From assembly GCA_001005265.1 (NCBI GenBank), contig CP011392.1, positions 682,001-746,000 of the forward strand: a DNA stretch of 64,000 nt. Reading direction: 5' to 3'. The position numbers and the translations under genes are program-made. The DNA is from Dehalogenimonas sp. WBC-2. GTDB lineage: Bacteria > Chloroflexota > Dehalococcoidia > Dehalococcoidales > Dehalococcoidaceae. The notes under the pieces were generated by a model that ran no database searches, had not been told where the DNA came from, and saw only the letters and a list, made by a program, of their open reading frames with translations. This document shows positions 24,559 through 35,514 of the stretch, piece after piece (within the stretch, counting starts at the first letter, position 1; the number at the start of each line of letters is the position of its first letter).

Positions 24559-25059
24559 ATGGCTGAATTAGGTATTAACCTATCTTCTTTTATAGCGCAG
24601 CTGGTAAACTTTTTGATCCTTTTTCTGTTGCTTTCGGTTTTGGCTTATAAACCAATTCTGAAAATGATGGACGAACGCACCCGCCGGATAAAAGAAAGTT
24701 TGGAACAGGCTGAAGTTGTCAAAGCTCAGGCAGAGAAAGCCCAGGAAGATTTCAAGTTGCAAATCGCCGAGGCCTCAAAGCAAGGACAACTGGTTATAGA
24801 ACGGGCTGCCAAGACCGGCGATGAAATCCGTGACAGGGCAAAGATTGAAGCTCAGGCTGAAGCTGAGGCATTGCTGACCCGGGCCAAGGCGGATATTCGC
24901 CGTGAGCGCGATGAGGTTATTGATGACCTGCGCAAAGAATACGCTGATATCATCATACTCGCCGCAGGTAAAGTTATCGGCAAGACTCTTGATACCAAGG
25001 CTCATCGTGAGTTAATCGACCAGGTGCTTGAAGAAAGCGCCGGGCTAAGAAAGAATTAG
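24559..25059 (+). CDS. atpF: ATP synthase F0 subunit b
   Basis: Peripheral-stalk subunit: one N-terminal membrane helix (SSFIAQLVNFLILFLLLSVL), then a long charged coiled coil (KMMDERTRRIKESLEQAEVVKAQAEKAQED onward) that reaches up to F1. The 166-residue length is normal. The ATG follows a GGGAGG site. Only one b-type gene is present, so the stalk is a homodimer. Confidence 0.94.
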   Translation: MAELGINLSSFIAQLVNFLILFLLLSVLAYKPILKMMDERTRRIKESLEQAEVVKAQAEKAQEDFKLQIAEASKQGQLVIERAAKTGDEIRDRAKIEAQAEAEALLTRAKADIRRERDEVIDDLRKEYADIIILAAGKVIGKTLDTKAHRELIDQVLEESAGLRKN

Positions 25060-25068
25060 GGGAACAAG

Positions 25069-25614
25069 TTGGCTAAAAACGCCTACGCACTGGCTTTAAG
25101 GTACGGCCAGGCAGTTTTTGAAATCGCGGTAGAGCAACAGAATTTCAATACCTGGCTGGCCAATCTTGGAACATTGGTTGACATGGTAAATGATAAAGAA
25201 GTGCTTTATTTCCTGGAGAATCCCCGGGTTTCAATAGCCAAAAAAAGAGACATCATTGACATAAAACTCAAAGGTGTCAACCCGATGGCGGTGAATCTGC
25301 TCTATCTTTTAGTTGAACGGGGCGGCTTGGCGATGATGCCGGATATCGCGGCTGATTTTGGCCGTCGTTTAGATGACCTTAAAGGTATCGCCCACGCCGA
25401 GGTACTGGCAGCTGTGCCGTTGTCCGATACGGAAACAAATGAAATTCGCCAGCAACTTGCCAAAGTATTTGATAAAGAGATTCAGATCACATCAAAAGTG
25501 GAGCCGTCACTATTGGGCGGTATTATTGCAAGGGTCGGGGACAAGGTTATTGATGGCAGCTTGTCACGGCGTCTGCAGGATTTAAAACGAGAAATTAATC
25601 AAGCCAGGTTATAA
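25069..25614 (+). CDS. atpH: ATP synthase F1 subunit delta
   Basis: Delta links the b stalk to the top of F1. The 181-residue product has the family N-terminus AKNAYALALRYGQAVFEIA and the C-terminal signature LLGGIIARVGDKVIDGSLSRRLQDLK. The start codon is TTG, with AGGGGAAC just upstream. It lies nine bases after atpF. Confidence 0.95.
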   Translation: MAKNAYALALRYGQAVFEIAVEQQNFNTWLANLGTLVDMVNDKEVLYFLENPRVSIAKKRDIIDIKLKGVNPMAVNLLYLLVERGGLAMMPDIAADFGRRLDDLKGIAHAEVLAAVPLSDTETNEIRQQLAKVFDKEIQITSKVEPSLLGGIIARVGDKVIDGSLSRRLQDLKREINQARL

Positions 25615-25647
25615 AACCCTGGATAACTCCCGGAAGGAGACTTAGGA

Positions 25648-27159
25648 ATGTCGCAAAAAGGGCTGGACATAGTAGCGGTCATCAAAGAACAGATCGAAAG
25701 CTTCGGCGCCGAAATGGCGGTCACTGACGTCGGAACAGTCATTGAGGTCGGTGACGGTATCGCCCGCATTCACGGTCTGGCTACCGCAGAATCCAACGAA
25801 TTATTAGAATTCCCTGGCGGGGTTATGGGTATCGTCTTCAATCTGGAAGAAGATAGCGTAGCCGCGGTGTTGCTGGGAGAAGACACTCTAATTAAAGAAG
25901 GCGATGAAGTCAGGCGTACCAACCGTATCATAGAAGTACCGGTGGGTGAAGAGATGATCGGCCGGGTGGTTAATCCGTTAGGTGAGCCCATTGACGGTAA
26001 GGGTCCTTTGAAAACCACCAAAAGACGGGCCGTTGAGCGGGTGGCTCCTAACGTCGTCACCCGGCAAAGCGTTGATACCCCGGTTCAAACCGGTATTAAA
26101 GCCATTGATGCCATGATCCCCGTTGGCCGTGGCCAGCGTGAGCTTATCATCGGTGACCGCTCCACTGGTAAAACGGCTGTTGCCCTGGATACCATTATCA
26201 ACCAGAAGGGCGGTGATTTGCTGTGCATTTACGTCGCCATCGGTCAAAAAACCTCTAAGATTGCTCAGATCGTAGGTACGCTGGAAAAGTACGGTGCCAT
26301 GGAACACACTATCGTCGTAGCCGCTTCCGCCGCTGATCCCGCAGCGTTTCAGTACATCGCCCCTTTTGCCGGCTGCGCTATGGGTGAAGAATTCATGGAC
26401 AGCGGTAAAGAGGCGCTTATCGTCTATGATGATTTGACCAAACACGCCTGGGCTTATCGCCAGTTATCGCTGTTATTGCGTCGCCCGCCCGGACGTGAAG
26501 CGTATCCCGGTGACGTGTTCTACCTGCACAGCCGTCTGCTTGAGCGTTCCGCCAAGCTTAATAAAGAACACGGCGGCGGTTCGCTGACGGCTTTGCCGAT
26601 CATTGAAACACAGGCTCAGGACGTCAGCGCCTATATTCCGACCAATGTTATCTCAATTACCGACGGTCAGATATATCTGGAGCCTGATCTTTTCAACGCC
26701 GGTATTCGCCCGGCTTTGAACGTGGGTATCTCCGTCTCCCGCGTCGGCTCTGCCGCTCAGACCAAGGCTATCAAAAAGGTGGCCGGACGTCTTAAACTGG
26801 AGATGAGCCAATATCAGGCTTTGGCGGCTTTTGCGCAATTTGGTACTTCAGAACTTGATAAGGCTACCCGGGCTCAGATTGACCGCGGTCAGCGTATCAC
26901 TGAAGTGCTGAAACAGTTGCAATACCAGCCGGTAGCTATGGAGAACCAGGTAATAATATTCTATGCCTTGTTAAACAGTTTCCTTGATGAAGTGCCTGTG
27001 GCCAGCGTGTCTAAATACGAGACTGATTTGTATCAGTTCCTACAGGCTAATTATGCTGATATTGCCAAGACCATTGCCAAAGAAAAAGCCCTTAGCGAGG
27101 CGACTGAAAAATCTCTCAAAGAGGCACTGGCAGAGTTCAAAAAGGGCTTTGTAGCTTAG
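25648..27159 (+). CDS. atpA: ATP synthase F1 subunit alpha
   Basis: Non-catalytic nucleotide-binding subunit of the F1 hexamer. The 503-residue product has the P-loop [13 protein letters not shown], the [11 protein letters not shown] segment and the [17 protein letters not shown]-like block (here [17 protein letters not shown]). The length is standard and the ATG follows AAGGAGA. Confidence 0.98.
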   Translation: MSQKGLDIVAVIKEQIESFGAEMAVTDVGTVIEVGDGIARIHGLATAESNELLEFPGGVMGIVFNLEEDSVAAVLLGEDTLIKEGDEVRRTNRIIEVPVGEEMIGRVVNPLGEPIDGKGPLKTTKRRAVERVAPNVVTRQSVDTPVQTGIKAIDAMIPVGRGQRELIIGDRSTGKTAVALDTIINQKGGDLLCIYVAIGQKTSKIAQIVGTLEKYGAMEHTIVVAASAADPAAFQYIAPFAGCAMGEEFMDSGKEALIVYDDLTKHAWAYRQLSLLLRRPPGREAYPGDVFYLHSRLLERSAKLNKEHGGGSLTALPIIETQAQDVSAYIPTNVISITDGQIYLEPDLFNAGIRPALNVGISVSRVGSAAQTKAIKKVAGRLKLEMSQYQALAAFAQFGTSELDKATRAQIDRGQRITEVLKQLQYQPVAMENQVIIFYALLNSFLDEVPVASVSKYETDLYQFLQANYADIAKTIAKEKALSEATEKSLKEALAEFKKGFVA

Positions 27160-27169
27160 GAGTATTTTT

Positions 27170-28027
27170 ATGGCTAATTTAAGAGCCATACGGTTGCGTA
27201 TCCGCGGTGTTAAAAACATCGCCAAGATTACGCGCGCCATGGAGATGATTGCCGCTTCTAAAATGCGCAAAGCGCAGGAGCGGGGTCTGGCAGGGCGGCC
27301 GTACAGTGAAAAGATAACACAGGTCATCGCCGCTTTGTCGGCGCAGTCCCGGGGTGATAGCGTTCATCCGCTTCTGGCTCAAAGACCGGTTAAAAAGATT
27401 GCCGTTATTCATATTACCCCGGATAGAGGCCTGTCCGGAGGCCTGGTCGGTAACATCAACAGGGCAACTCTGAGCTTTAGTCAGGAACACAAAAATACAC
27501 CTCTTAACTTGATTGTCATCGGTAAGAAGGGGCTGGATTTTATGCGGCGTTCAGGGCAGAACATTGTGGCTGAATTTATCAATCTGGGTGACAAGCCAGG
27601 TCTGATGGATACTCTGCCGATTTCCAGAATCGTCATTGATGACTTTAAATCCGGGGCGGTAGATGAAGTTTATGTGGCTTACAGCCAGTTCGTATCCACC
27701 ATGGTACAAACGCCGGTTTTAACTAAGTTATTACCGGTGGAACCGGCACAAATCGCTCCCGAACAAAATGTTGAGTATATATATGAGCCTGATCCAGGCA
27801 CCGTACTCAATGCCCTTTTACCGGCTTATGTTGAAATGAAAATCTATCATTTGATACTTGAATCTATTGCCAGCGAGCAGTCGGCGCGCATGGTTGCAAT
27901 GAGAAGCGCCACTCAAAATGCCAATGAGCTTATTGGCGAACTTACATTGGAATACAACAAGGCGCGCCAGGAATCCATTACCGCTGAACTGCTTGATATC
28001 GTCGGCGGCGTGGCGGCGCTGGCTTAA
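27170..28027 (+). CDS. atpG: ATP synthase F1 subunit gamma
   Basis: The central rotor shaft. It has the N-terminal helix RAIRLRIRGVKNIAKITRAMEMIAASKM and the C-terminal helix MRSATQNANELIGELTLEYNKARQESITAELLDIVGG, both diagnostic. The 285-residue length is normal. It starts ten bases after atpA. Confidence 0.97.
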   Translation: MANLRAIRLRIRGVKNIAKITRAMEMIAASKMRKAQERGLAGRPYSEKITQVIAALSAQSRGDSVHPLLAQRPVKKIAVIHITPDRGLSGGLVGNINRATLSFSQEHKNTPLNLIVIGKKGLDFMRRSGQNIVAEFINLGDKPGLMDTLPISRIVIDDFKSGAVDEVYVAYSQFVSTMVQTPVLTKLLPVEPAQIAPEQNVEYIYEPDPGTVLNALLPAYVEMKIYHLILESIASEQSARMVAMRSATQNANELIGELTLEYNKARQESITAELLDIVGGVAALA

Positions 28028-28035
28028 TTCATTAG

Positions 28036-29436
<1,401 letters not shown>

Positions 29437-29466
29437 TCTGAATGATGTTAATAACGGAGTGCGGTT

Positions 29467-29916
29467 GTGGCAACAATAAGACTTGAAGTAGTAACGCCGG
29501 AACGTCAGGTATTTTCTGATGACGTTGATGTCGTTGTGGCGCCGGGCATTGAAGGCGAGCTTGGTATTTTGCCTCATCACACGCCGCTTATGACCGCTTT
29601 GAAAACTGGAGAATTAAGAGCCCGGAAGGGATCGGAAGACTTCTTGCTGTGTATCGCCGGTGGGTTCATGGAGGTGCGTCCGGAGCGTGTAATCGTACTT
29701 GCGGACACCTGCGAACGCGCTGAGGATATTGATCTGGCGCGTGCCCAGGAAGCTCGCAAGCGGGCTGAGCAAAGAATGTCTGAAAAATATGAACCCGGCT
29801 TTGATGCGGCGGAGAGTGAAGCTGCCTTGCACAGAGCAATAGCCAGGTTGGCCATCGCCGAAAAATCCAAACACCGCCGCAAGGGTGGTGTCGGTGGTCC
29901 GCCGCAAGTCGGCTGA
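29467..29916 (+). CDS. atpC: ATP synthase F1 subunit epsilon
   Basis: Regulatory subunit at the foot of the rotor. The beta-sandwich N-terminal domain ([38 protein letters not shown]) and the C-terminal helical hairpin ([16 protein letters not shown]) are present. The 149-residue product has an extra Lys/Gly-rich tail ([15 protein letters not shown]). GTG start with ACGGAGTG upstream. Last gene of the operon. Confidence 0.93.
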   Translation: MATIRLEVVTPERQVFSDDVDVVVAPGIEGELGILPHHTPLMTALKTGELRARKGSEDFLLCIAGGFMEVRPERVIVLADTCERAEDIDLARAQEARKRAEQRMSEKYEPGFDAAESEAALHRAIARLAIAEKSKHRRKGGVGGPPQVG

Positions 29917-29940
29917 TACACTCTATAAGACGTACGAAAT

Positions 29941-29970
29941 AAAGCCCTCAGTGAAAACTGAGGGCTTTTT
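29941..29970 (+). terminator. Rho-independent terminator of the ATP synthase operon
   Basis: AAAGCCCTCAGT pairs with ACTGAGGGCTTT across a GAAA loop, ending in TTTTT, 24 bases after atpC. Confidence 0.95.
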
Positions 29971-30003
29971 GTATGGCAAAAAGTGATAAGACTCGAAAAG
30001 ATC

Positions 30004-30038
30004 AAAAATAAAAACAGGGTATATAAAATATACCCTGT
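30004..30038 (-). terminator. Rho-independent terminator of rpsP-khpA
   Basis: ACAGGGTATA (30014-30023) pairs with 30029-30038. Read on the minus strand it is followed by TTTTTATTTTTG. It is 20 bases after the khpA stop. Confidence 0.88.
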
Positions 30039-30057
30039 TCAATAATCAGGTTGATAT

Positions 30058-30285
30058 TTAGAGTATTTCGAGTCTTGCCTTGGTACCGGCCTTGGCCGCT
30101 TTTACTCTTATCAGTGAACGCATAGCCTGGGCAATACGACCCTGCTTGCCGATAATGCGGCCTTTATCCACATCATCAACCTTCAGGGAGATTTTAATGC
30201 CTTCTTCTTCCTGTTCCTCTGTTACCACCACCTCTTCGGGTTTGTCTGCTAGGGATTTGGCAATGTACTCAACTAGCTCTTTCAT
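30058..30285 (-). CDS. khpA: KH-domain RNA-binding protein KhpA
   Basis: This 75-residue KH protein has the GxxG loop GKQG in GRIIGKQGRIAQAMRSLIR. It follows rpsP by 24 bases, the usual context for KhpA (YlqC). It binds RNA, often with KhpB, and affects cell size in firmicutes. The role here is inferred from family. Confidence 0.93.
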   Translation of the reverse strand: MKELVEYIAKSLADKPEEVVVTEEQEEEGIKISLKVDDVDKGRIIGKQGRIAQAMRSLIRVKAAKAGTKARLEIL

Positions 30286-30309
30286 GGTGGCTCCTTCATG
30301 GTTCGAGTG

Positions 30310-30549
30310 TTACAGGACTCCGGCTTTTTTCAGGAGTCTGGCTGCGGTGTCGGTAGGTTGAGCACCTTTGACCATCCAACTTTTAGCCTTCTCAGCCTCA
30401 ATCTTAACAGTTTCGGGGTTGGTCATTGGGTCATAATGCCCGATAATCTCTATAAAAGCGCCGTTGCGTGAAGTATGAGAATCGGCAACAACAATCCTAT
30501 AGCTTGGCTTCTTCGGGGCACCCATTCTGCGCAGTTTGATTTTTAACAT
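30310..30549 (-). CDS. rpsP: 30S ribosomal protein S16
   Basis: The 79-residue protein has the family N-terminus [23 protein letters not shown] and the block [14 protein letters not shown]. It is a primary binder in small-subunit assembly. The usual partners rimM and trmD are not here. A near-consensus promoter lies at 30585-30613. Confidence 0.97.
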   Translation of the reverse strand: MLKIKLRRMGAPKKPSYRIVVADSHTSRNGAFIEIIGHYDPMTNPETVKIEAEKAKSWMVKGAQPTDTAARLLKKAGVL

Positions 30550-30584
30550 CTTGGTTTAGAATTACTCGCTTATATTTTTAAGCT

Positions 30585-30613
30585 ATTATCCGATATGCCA
30601 GTTATAGTGTCAA
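30585..30613 (-). promoter_or_regulatory. Promoter of rpsP-khpA
   Basis: On the minus strand TTGACA (30608-30613) and GATAAT (30585-30590) are 17 bases apart. The predicted transcript begins about 28 bases before the start codon. Confidence 0.8.
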
Positions 30614-30655
30614 CTATTGGGGTAAAAAATATCCTGTGATAAATTTAGCTTTCAT

Positions 30656-30685
30656 TTGGCAAGCCTGACCTTCGGCAAGTATAAT
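30656..30685 (+). promoter_or_regulatory. Promoter of the endonuclease V gene, giving a near-leaderless transcript
   Basis: TTGGCA (30656-30661) and TATAAT (30680-30685) are 18 bases apart. The transcript should begin within about three bases of ATG 30695, and no ribosome site is present. The TTG that opens the longer reading frame is itself the -35 element. Confidence 0.7.
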
Positions 30686-30694
30686 GACATAACG

Positions 30695-31369
30695 ATGAAT
30701 TTTAATGTGTTGCATGATTTTCATTTAACCCCTGCAGCGGCCATAGCATTACAGACAGAACTGGCATTGAATGTAGAGGCAGTTGATGTTTCAGCTAAAG
30801 TTGAATTGATAGCTGGGGTTGATGTGGCGGCGGGGAGGCAGGGCACCATCGGCCGCGCCGCCATAGTGGTGGTGCAGTATCCATCATTGGAAATTGTTGC
30901 TGAATCCGTTTATCAGGGCGTTACCGTTATGCCATATATTCCGGGATTGTTGTCGTTCCGTGAACTGCCTTTGATTATACCTGCGTTAGAAAAGCTGGCT
31001 CTGACACCCGATCTTTTTTTGGTTGATGGACACGGGATCGCGCACCCCAGGCGGCTTGGTATTGCCTCTCATCTGGGGCTTATTACCGGGATCCCGACTG
31101 TCGGCTGCGCAAAGTCGAGGCTTTGTGGTGAACATAAGGAGATTGCAACAGTTAAAGGCAGTAGTACTGATTTATTAGATGACAATGAAATTACAGGCAG
31201 AGTGTTGCGTACCAAGTCATGCTGTAAACCATTGTATATATCTGTAGGTCACAAGATCACTCTTGAAACAGCGGTGGCATGGGTGCTTAAATTAGACAGG
31301 GGTTACCGGCTGCCGGAACCGGTGCGGCTGGCACATAAAACCGCTGGAGAATACTGCCAGGCGGGCTAA
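30695..31369 (+). CDS. nfi: Endonuclease V (deoxyinosine 3' endonuclease)
   Basis: It nicks DNA one base 3' to deoxyinosine and other damaged bases. The 224-residue product has AGVDVAAG (first metal Asp), YIPGLLSFRELP, the motif LFLVDGHGIAHPRRLGIASHLG, and PTVGCAKSRLCG with the conserved Lys. ISVGHKITLETAV follows. All match the family. The start at 30695 is chosen because the only upstream frame start coincides with the promoter. Confidence 0.93.
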   Translation: MNFNVLHDFHLTPAAAIALQTELALNVEAVDVSAKVELIAGVDVAAGRQGTIGRAAIVVVQYPSLEIVAESVYQGVTVMPYIPGLLSFRELPLIIPALEKLALTPDLFLVDGHGIAHPRRLGIASHLGLITGIPTVGCAKSRLCGEHKEIATVKGSSTDLLDDNEITGRVLRTKSCCKPLYISVGHKITLETAVAWVLKLDRGYRLPEPVRLAHKTAGEYCQAG

Positions 31370-31404
31370 CCTTAAGGCTATATTATTCGTTATATAAGTG
31401 AGAA

Positions 31405-32506
31405 ATGACTTTGGAAGTACCAGCCAGATTTACTGACATCATTGCGCGGATTAATCAAGACATGGTGCGTCTTTGACGTTCCGGAAAAAGAAGCTGAGAT
31501 AAAAAAACTGGAAGCTACGTCGGTTGAACCCGGTTTCTGGCAGGATAGCCAGCAGGCGCAAGTTGTTATGCGCCGTCTGACGGAGCTTAAAAAATCAGTT
31601 GTGCAGTGGCGCAGCCTTGATAAGAGATTATCTGACTTGATTGAACTTGAGGAACTCTCCAGGGATGATCCCGGGCTTGCAAATGATGTTGAAAAAGACT
31701 TTGTGACCATTGCAGATGAGTTAGACAGTCTTGAATTTGAGTTGGCCTATTGCGGTGCCTATGATGAACGCAATGCCATTGTGGCCATTCACGCCGGAGC
31801 CGGTGGTGTTGAAAGTCAGGACTGGGCTCAGATGTTGTTTCAGATGTATCTGAAATGGGCGGCAAAGAGTGACTTTGAAACAGAGGTCTTAGAGTCATCG
31901 GTCAGCGATGAGGCCGGCATTAAAAGCGCGACAATCATGTTTCGTGGCCGCTATGCTTATGGCAAGCTTAAGGGTGAACATGGGGTTCACAGGTTGATAA
32001 GGTTGTCGCCGTTTGATTCTGATCATGCACGGCACACTTCATTCGCTCTGGTTGAAGTCATGCCTGAAGCTGAGGCAGATACTGATATTGAGATTAACTC
32101 TGATGATATTAAACTTGAAGCGTTTCGGGCCAGCGGTGCCGGGGGACAGAACGTCCAGAAGGTTTCAAGTGCCGTTCGTCTCACCCATATACCTACCGGA
32201 ACAGTAGTCACCGCGCAAACCGAACGCTCTCAATACCAGAACCGTGAAATTGCTATGAGTCTGCTGAAAGCCCGGCTGCTTAAGCTTAAGATAGCAGAGC
32301 AGGACGCTGAAAGAGCTAAGATTAAAGGCGAGCGCATTTCGGCCGAGTGGGGCAGCCAGATCCGTAGTTATGTTTTGCATCCATATAAAATGGTAAAAGA
32401 CCATCGGACCGGAATGGAAACCGGCAATCCCCAGGCGTTATTGGAGCAGGGTGAATTGGACCCATTTATAGAAGCTTATTTAAGGGGACAGATTGGCAGT
32501 GATTAG
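31405..32506 (+). CDS. prfB: Peptide chain release factor 2, with programmed +1 frameshift
   Basis: RF2 ends translation at UGA and UAA. ATG 31405 opens a 23-codon frame that stops at UGA (31474-31476) in the canonical site CTT-TGA-C. Skipping the T at 31474 puts the ribosome in the frame that runs from GAC (31475) to 32506. A GGTG anti-Shine-Dalgarno match lies three bases before CTT, the place of the E. coli stimulator. The long frame has the stop-recognition tripeptide SPF (RLSPFDSDHARHTSF), specific for RF2, and GGQ in ASGAGGQNVQKVSS. The complete product is about 366 residues. Autoregulation by RF2 level is expected. Confidence 0.95.
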
Positions 32507-33743
32507 GCGATTAAGCTATGTGTTTTTAACCTTCGCCATACTATTAGGTGTCGCTATACCGATACCACTGGCCGCTGACGACGCGATTGTTATCACCCGT
32601 TCAACACATTCGGTTTCTTTCCCCACCTATATCAGTTTTAGCCTTACAGCGTCCGGTGATGCTGATATAGTTGATGCCAGACTGCACTACCGCGTTGACA
32701 GGCAGAGTTTCGCTGATGTTGTAAATGAGGTATCCGTCAATGTTGTTCCAGCCAAAGAAGTTAACCTGAACTATTCACTGGACCTGCGTCGGGTTGGCGG
32801 TTTACCGCCGGGGATTTCTATTGATTATTGGTGGACCTTAACCGATGCCAACGGGCATGAGATTACCAGTCAAACAACTCGGATGCAATTTGATGATGCA
32901 CGTTATACCTGGAAGACTCTAAAAGAGGGTATGGTCACTCTCTACTGGTATGCAGGCTCTGATTCATTCGCCCGGTCTCTTATGGACACGGCACAGTCGG
33001 CGTTAATCAAACTTGAGAAAGATACCGGCGCCCATCTTTCAGCGCCGGTATTTCTCTATATCTACGATGGCGCACAGGCGCTTCAGGGGTCGATGATATT
33101 CGCACAAGAGTGGACCGGTGGGGTAGCTTTTACAAATTTCAACACCATTGCCATCGGTATTGAGACTTATAATCTTGACTGGGGTAAACGGGCAGTTGTT
33201 CATGAGTTGACCCATCTGGTAACTAACCAGATGACCATGAATCCTTATAACTCTATCCCGGTGTGGCTTAACGAGGGGCTTTCCATGTATGCTGAAGGCC
33301 CGCTTGATGCCATATATGTGGTCTTTTTTAACCAGGCCTTGGATCAAAAAACTCTGATCTCGGTACGCAGTCTGTCAAGTCCTTTTTCAGCTTATGCCAA
33401 TATTTCATACCTTTCCTATGCTGAAAGCTACCAAATTGTAAAGTATCTTGTGGATAAATACGGGCAGGATAAACTGTTGCGGCTATTAGATGCTTTCGCC
33501 CAGGGAGCAACCAGCGACAGCGCTTTCTTGTCGGTCTATGGTTTTGATCTCAATGGCCTTGACCAGGAATGGCAATCATATATTTATACCGCTTCGCCGG
33601 ACCGGCCGCAGACTGGAGTAATATGGACACCGTGGTTAGCGGTGCTAATTGTTCTGGTTGCCGGTGCCTCGGTCATTACTGCTGTATGGCTTTTTTTCCC
33701 CGTGGCCGTAAAAAAAGCAGAGACCGGAGAAAAAGCTGAATGA
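32493..33743 (+). CDS. Secreted membrane-anchored gluzincin-like protease (peptidase MA family)
   Basis: The 416-residue protein has an N-terminal signal or anchor segment (~residues 5-27), a beta-rich region, then the zinc motif HELTH in KRAVVHELTHLVTNQ and the downstream VWLNEGLSMYAEG with the third ligand Glu. A C-terminal membrane segment (WLAVLIVLVAGASVITAVWLFF) ends in a charged tail. It should be a metalloprotease facing the outside. TTG 32493 is preceded by AGGGG; the gene overlaps the end of prfB. The following substrate-binding lipoprotein overlaps it by four bases (ATGA), so they form a pair that may degrade and capture peptides. Confidence 0.82.
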   Translation: MAVIRRLSYVFLTFAILLGVAIPIPLAADDAIVITRSTHSVSFPTYISFSLTASGDADIVDARLHYRVDRQSFADVVNEVSVNVVPAKEVNLNYSLDLRRVGGLPPGISIDYWWTLTDANGHEITSQTTRMQFDDARYTWKTLKEGMVTLYWYAGSDSFARSLMDTAQSALIKLEKDTGAHLSAPVFLYIYDGAQALQGSMIFAQEWTGGVAFTNFNTIAIGIETYNLDWGKRAVVHELTHLVTNQMTMNPYNSIPVWLNEGLSMYAEGPLDAIYVVFFNQALDQKTLISVRSLSSPFSAYANISYLSYAESYQIVKYLVDKYGQDKLLRLLDAFAQGATSDSAFLSVYGFDLNGLDQEWQSYIYTASPDRPQTGVIWTPWLAVLIVLVAGASVITAVWLFFPVAVKKAETGEKAE

Positions 33744-35362
33744 AAAAATACTTAGTCGTCTTTATCGCCGCTTTGCTCATTTCTGGTTCATTATTGACAG
33801 GTTGTTCTGTTTCCGATGACCAGTCTCCAGACCAGAATACTACTGGCGGCCGTCTCACGCTGGCCGCCTCTGAGCCTTATAACCTGGACCCGGCGCGGGT
33901 AGGTGATGCGGGTGCTTTGACTTTTATCACCCAAGTTTTCAGCGGTCTGGTGAAAATATCTAATGATGGGGTTCTACCGGATATCGCGCAGAGCTGGACT
34001 ATCAGCGATGACGGTACCGTCTACACTTTTAATTTACGCCATGACGTCAAGTTTCATGACGGGCGGCTGGTTACTGCTGCTGATTTTAAATTCTCCTGGC
34101 AACGTGCGCTGTTGCCGGCTACCGGCAGCACTACGGCGCGGACATATCTTGGCGATATCGTCGGTGCGGCAGCCATACTGGCTGGTGAAACCTCGGAACT
34201 GACTGGTGTGCGGGTCATTGATGATTACACATTGGAAGTGACTATTGATATGCCGCGGTCATATTTCCTATCCAAATTGACCTATGCTACCGCCAGCGTA
34301 GTTGATGAGCAGAATGTGTCCCAGGGTGGTGAATGGTGGCGTGCCCCCAATGGCACCGGACCATTCAAACTTACTGATTGGACTGTCAACGTAAATATAA
34401 TATTACAAAAGAACCCGGATTATTATGACGGCGTGCCGGCTCTGGATAGTGTGGTTTTCCGCTTCCTGGCTGGTCGCCCCATGGATCTTTATGAGACTGG
34501 CCAGATTGACGTTGCTGAGGTAGATCTGGCCTATATTGATCGTGTGCTGGATATCAGCGGCCCGTTCGCCAGTGAGGCTCAAGTGGTCTCTCAGCTCAGC
34601 TTCTATTTTATGGGTCTCAATGCCGCTGCGGCACCGTTTGATGACCCGCTTATCCGGCAGGCCTTTGCCCTGGCTCTGGACCGGGAGGAATTATTGAGGC
34701 TTGTTTTCAATAATACACCTCAAGGTGCTGAGGGTATTGTGCCTCCTGGTATTCCGGGCTATGACCCCAATATTACTGGCTTGGGTTTTGATATCGTCAA
34801 AGCCAAGGCACTTATTGCCCAATCAAAATATGGCAGCGTTGCCAACTTGCCGGAAATTACTTTGACCACATTGGGCTACGGCGGACTGATATCAGCGGAA
34901 TTGGAAGCTGTCATCTACCAGTGGCAAGTGAACCTGGGGGTTGAGGTCAAGGTTCGTCAGCTTGAGCCTGAACAGTTCCTTTACAATCTCAAAGAAGAGA
35001 AAGATCAGATTTACTATCAGGGTTGGATTGCTGATTATCCTCATCAGCAAAATTTTCTTGAACTACTTTTTAGAACTGGCGCTGACAACAACTGGGGTGA
35101 ATACTCCAACCTTGAGGTTGACCGGTTGCTTGATGAGGCCGCAGGACTTACTGACATCTTGCAAAGCCAGGCATTGTATCAGCAGATTGAACAGATACTG
35201 GTAACCGATGCCGCCGTATGGCCGTATTATTTTGGCCGGAGCTTCATACTGGTGGCGCCTTACGTTAAGGGCTATGAACTCAATCCCTTGGGGGTGCCTC
35301 TGCTACAGAATGTCACCGTTGATCGTGTCATTACGCCGCCTAGCGGTCTTACCGTAAGCTAA
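33740..35362 (+). CDS. Oligopeptide-binding lipoprotein of an ABC transporter (SBP family 5)
   Basis: The 540-residue protein has a lipoprotein signal peptide (LLISGSLLTGC with the lipidated Cys at ~22). A family 5 extracellular binding fold follows: LRHDVKFHDGRLVTAADFKFSWQRA, NGTGPFKLTDW, and YFMGLNAAAAPFDDPLIRQAFALALDREELL. It should bind peptides outside the cell and deliver them to a permease. No permease or ATPase genes follow, so the transporter parts are elsewhere or it acts alone. It is coupled to the protease gene by ATGA. Confidence 0.9.
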   Translation: MKKYLVVFIAALLISGSLLTGCSVSDDQSPDQNTTGGRLTLAASEPYNLDPARVGDAGALTFITQVFSGLVKISNDGVLPDIAQSWTISDDGTVYTFNLRHDVKFHDGRLVTAADFKFSWQRALLPATGSTTARTYLGDIVGAAAILAGETSELTGVRVIDDYTLEVTIDMPRSYFLSKLTYATASVVDEQNVSQGGEWWRAPNGTGPFKLTDWTVNVNIILQKNPDYYDGVPALDSVVFRFLAGRPMDLYETGQIDVAEVDLAYIDRVLDISGPFASEAQVVSQLSFYFMGLNAAAAPFDDPLIRQAFALALDREELLRLVFNNTPQGAEGIVPPGIPGYDPNITGLGFDIVKAKALIAQSKYGSVANLPEITLTTLGYGGLISAELEAVIYQWQVNLGVEVKVRQLEPEQFLYNLKEEKDQIYYQGWIADYPHQQNFLELLFRTGADNNWGEYSNLEVDRLLDEAAGLTDILQSQALYQQIEQILVTDAAVWPYYFGRSFILVAPYVKGYELNPLGVPLLQNVTVDRVITPPSGLTVS

Positions 35363-35424
35363 GGATCAGGAAATCCTTCCTGCCATCCAGTATTTGTCTT
35401 GTAAACACAAGCGATGCAGGAAAA

Positions 35425-35514
35425 TGGCGGAGGGTGTGGGATTCGAACCCACGGTTCTCTTGCAAGAACAACGGTTTTCAAGACCGTCACCTTAAGCCGC
35501 TCGGACAACCCTCC
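35425..35514 (-). tRNA. tRNA-Ser (UGA anticodon)
   Basis: Minus-strand cloverleaf of 90 bases including an encoded CCA. The acceptor GGAGGGT pairs with ACCCTCC. The anticodon loop reads CTTGAAA, giving TGA, with a long variable arm as in serine tRNAs. The T loop is GGTTCGAATCC. Confidence 0.97.

Noticed and set aside
31442-31474. TTG at 31442 as the start of prfB
   Set aside because: The frame upstream of GAC 31475 does not resemble RF2, whereas the 23-codon frame from ATG 31405 ends at the classic CTT-TGA-C frameshift site.
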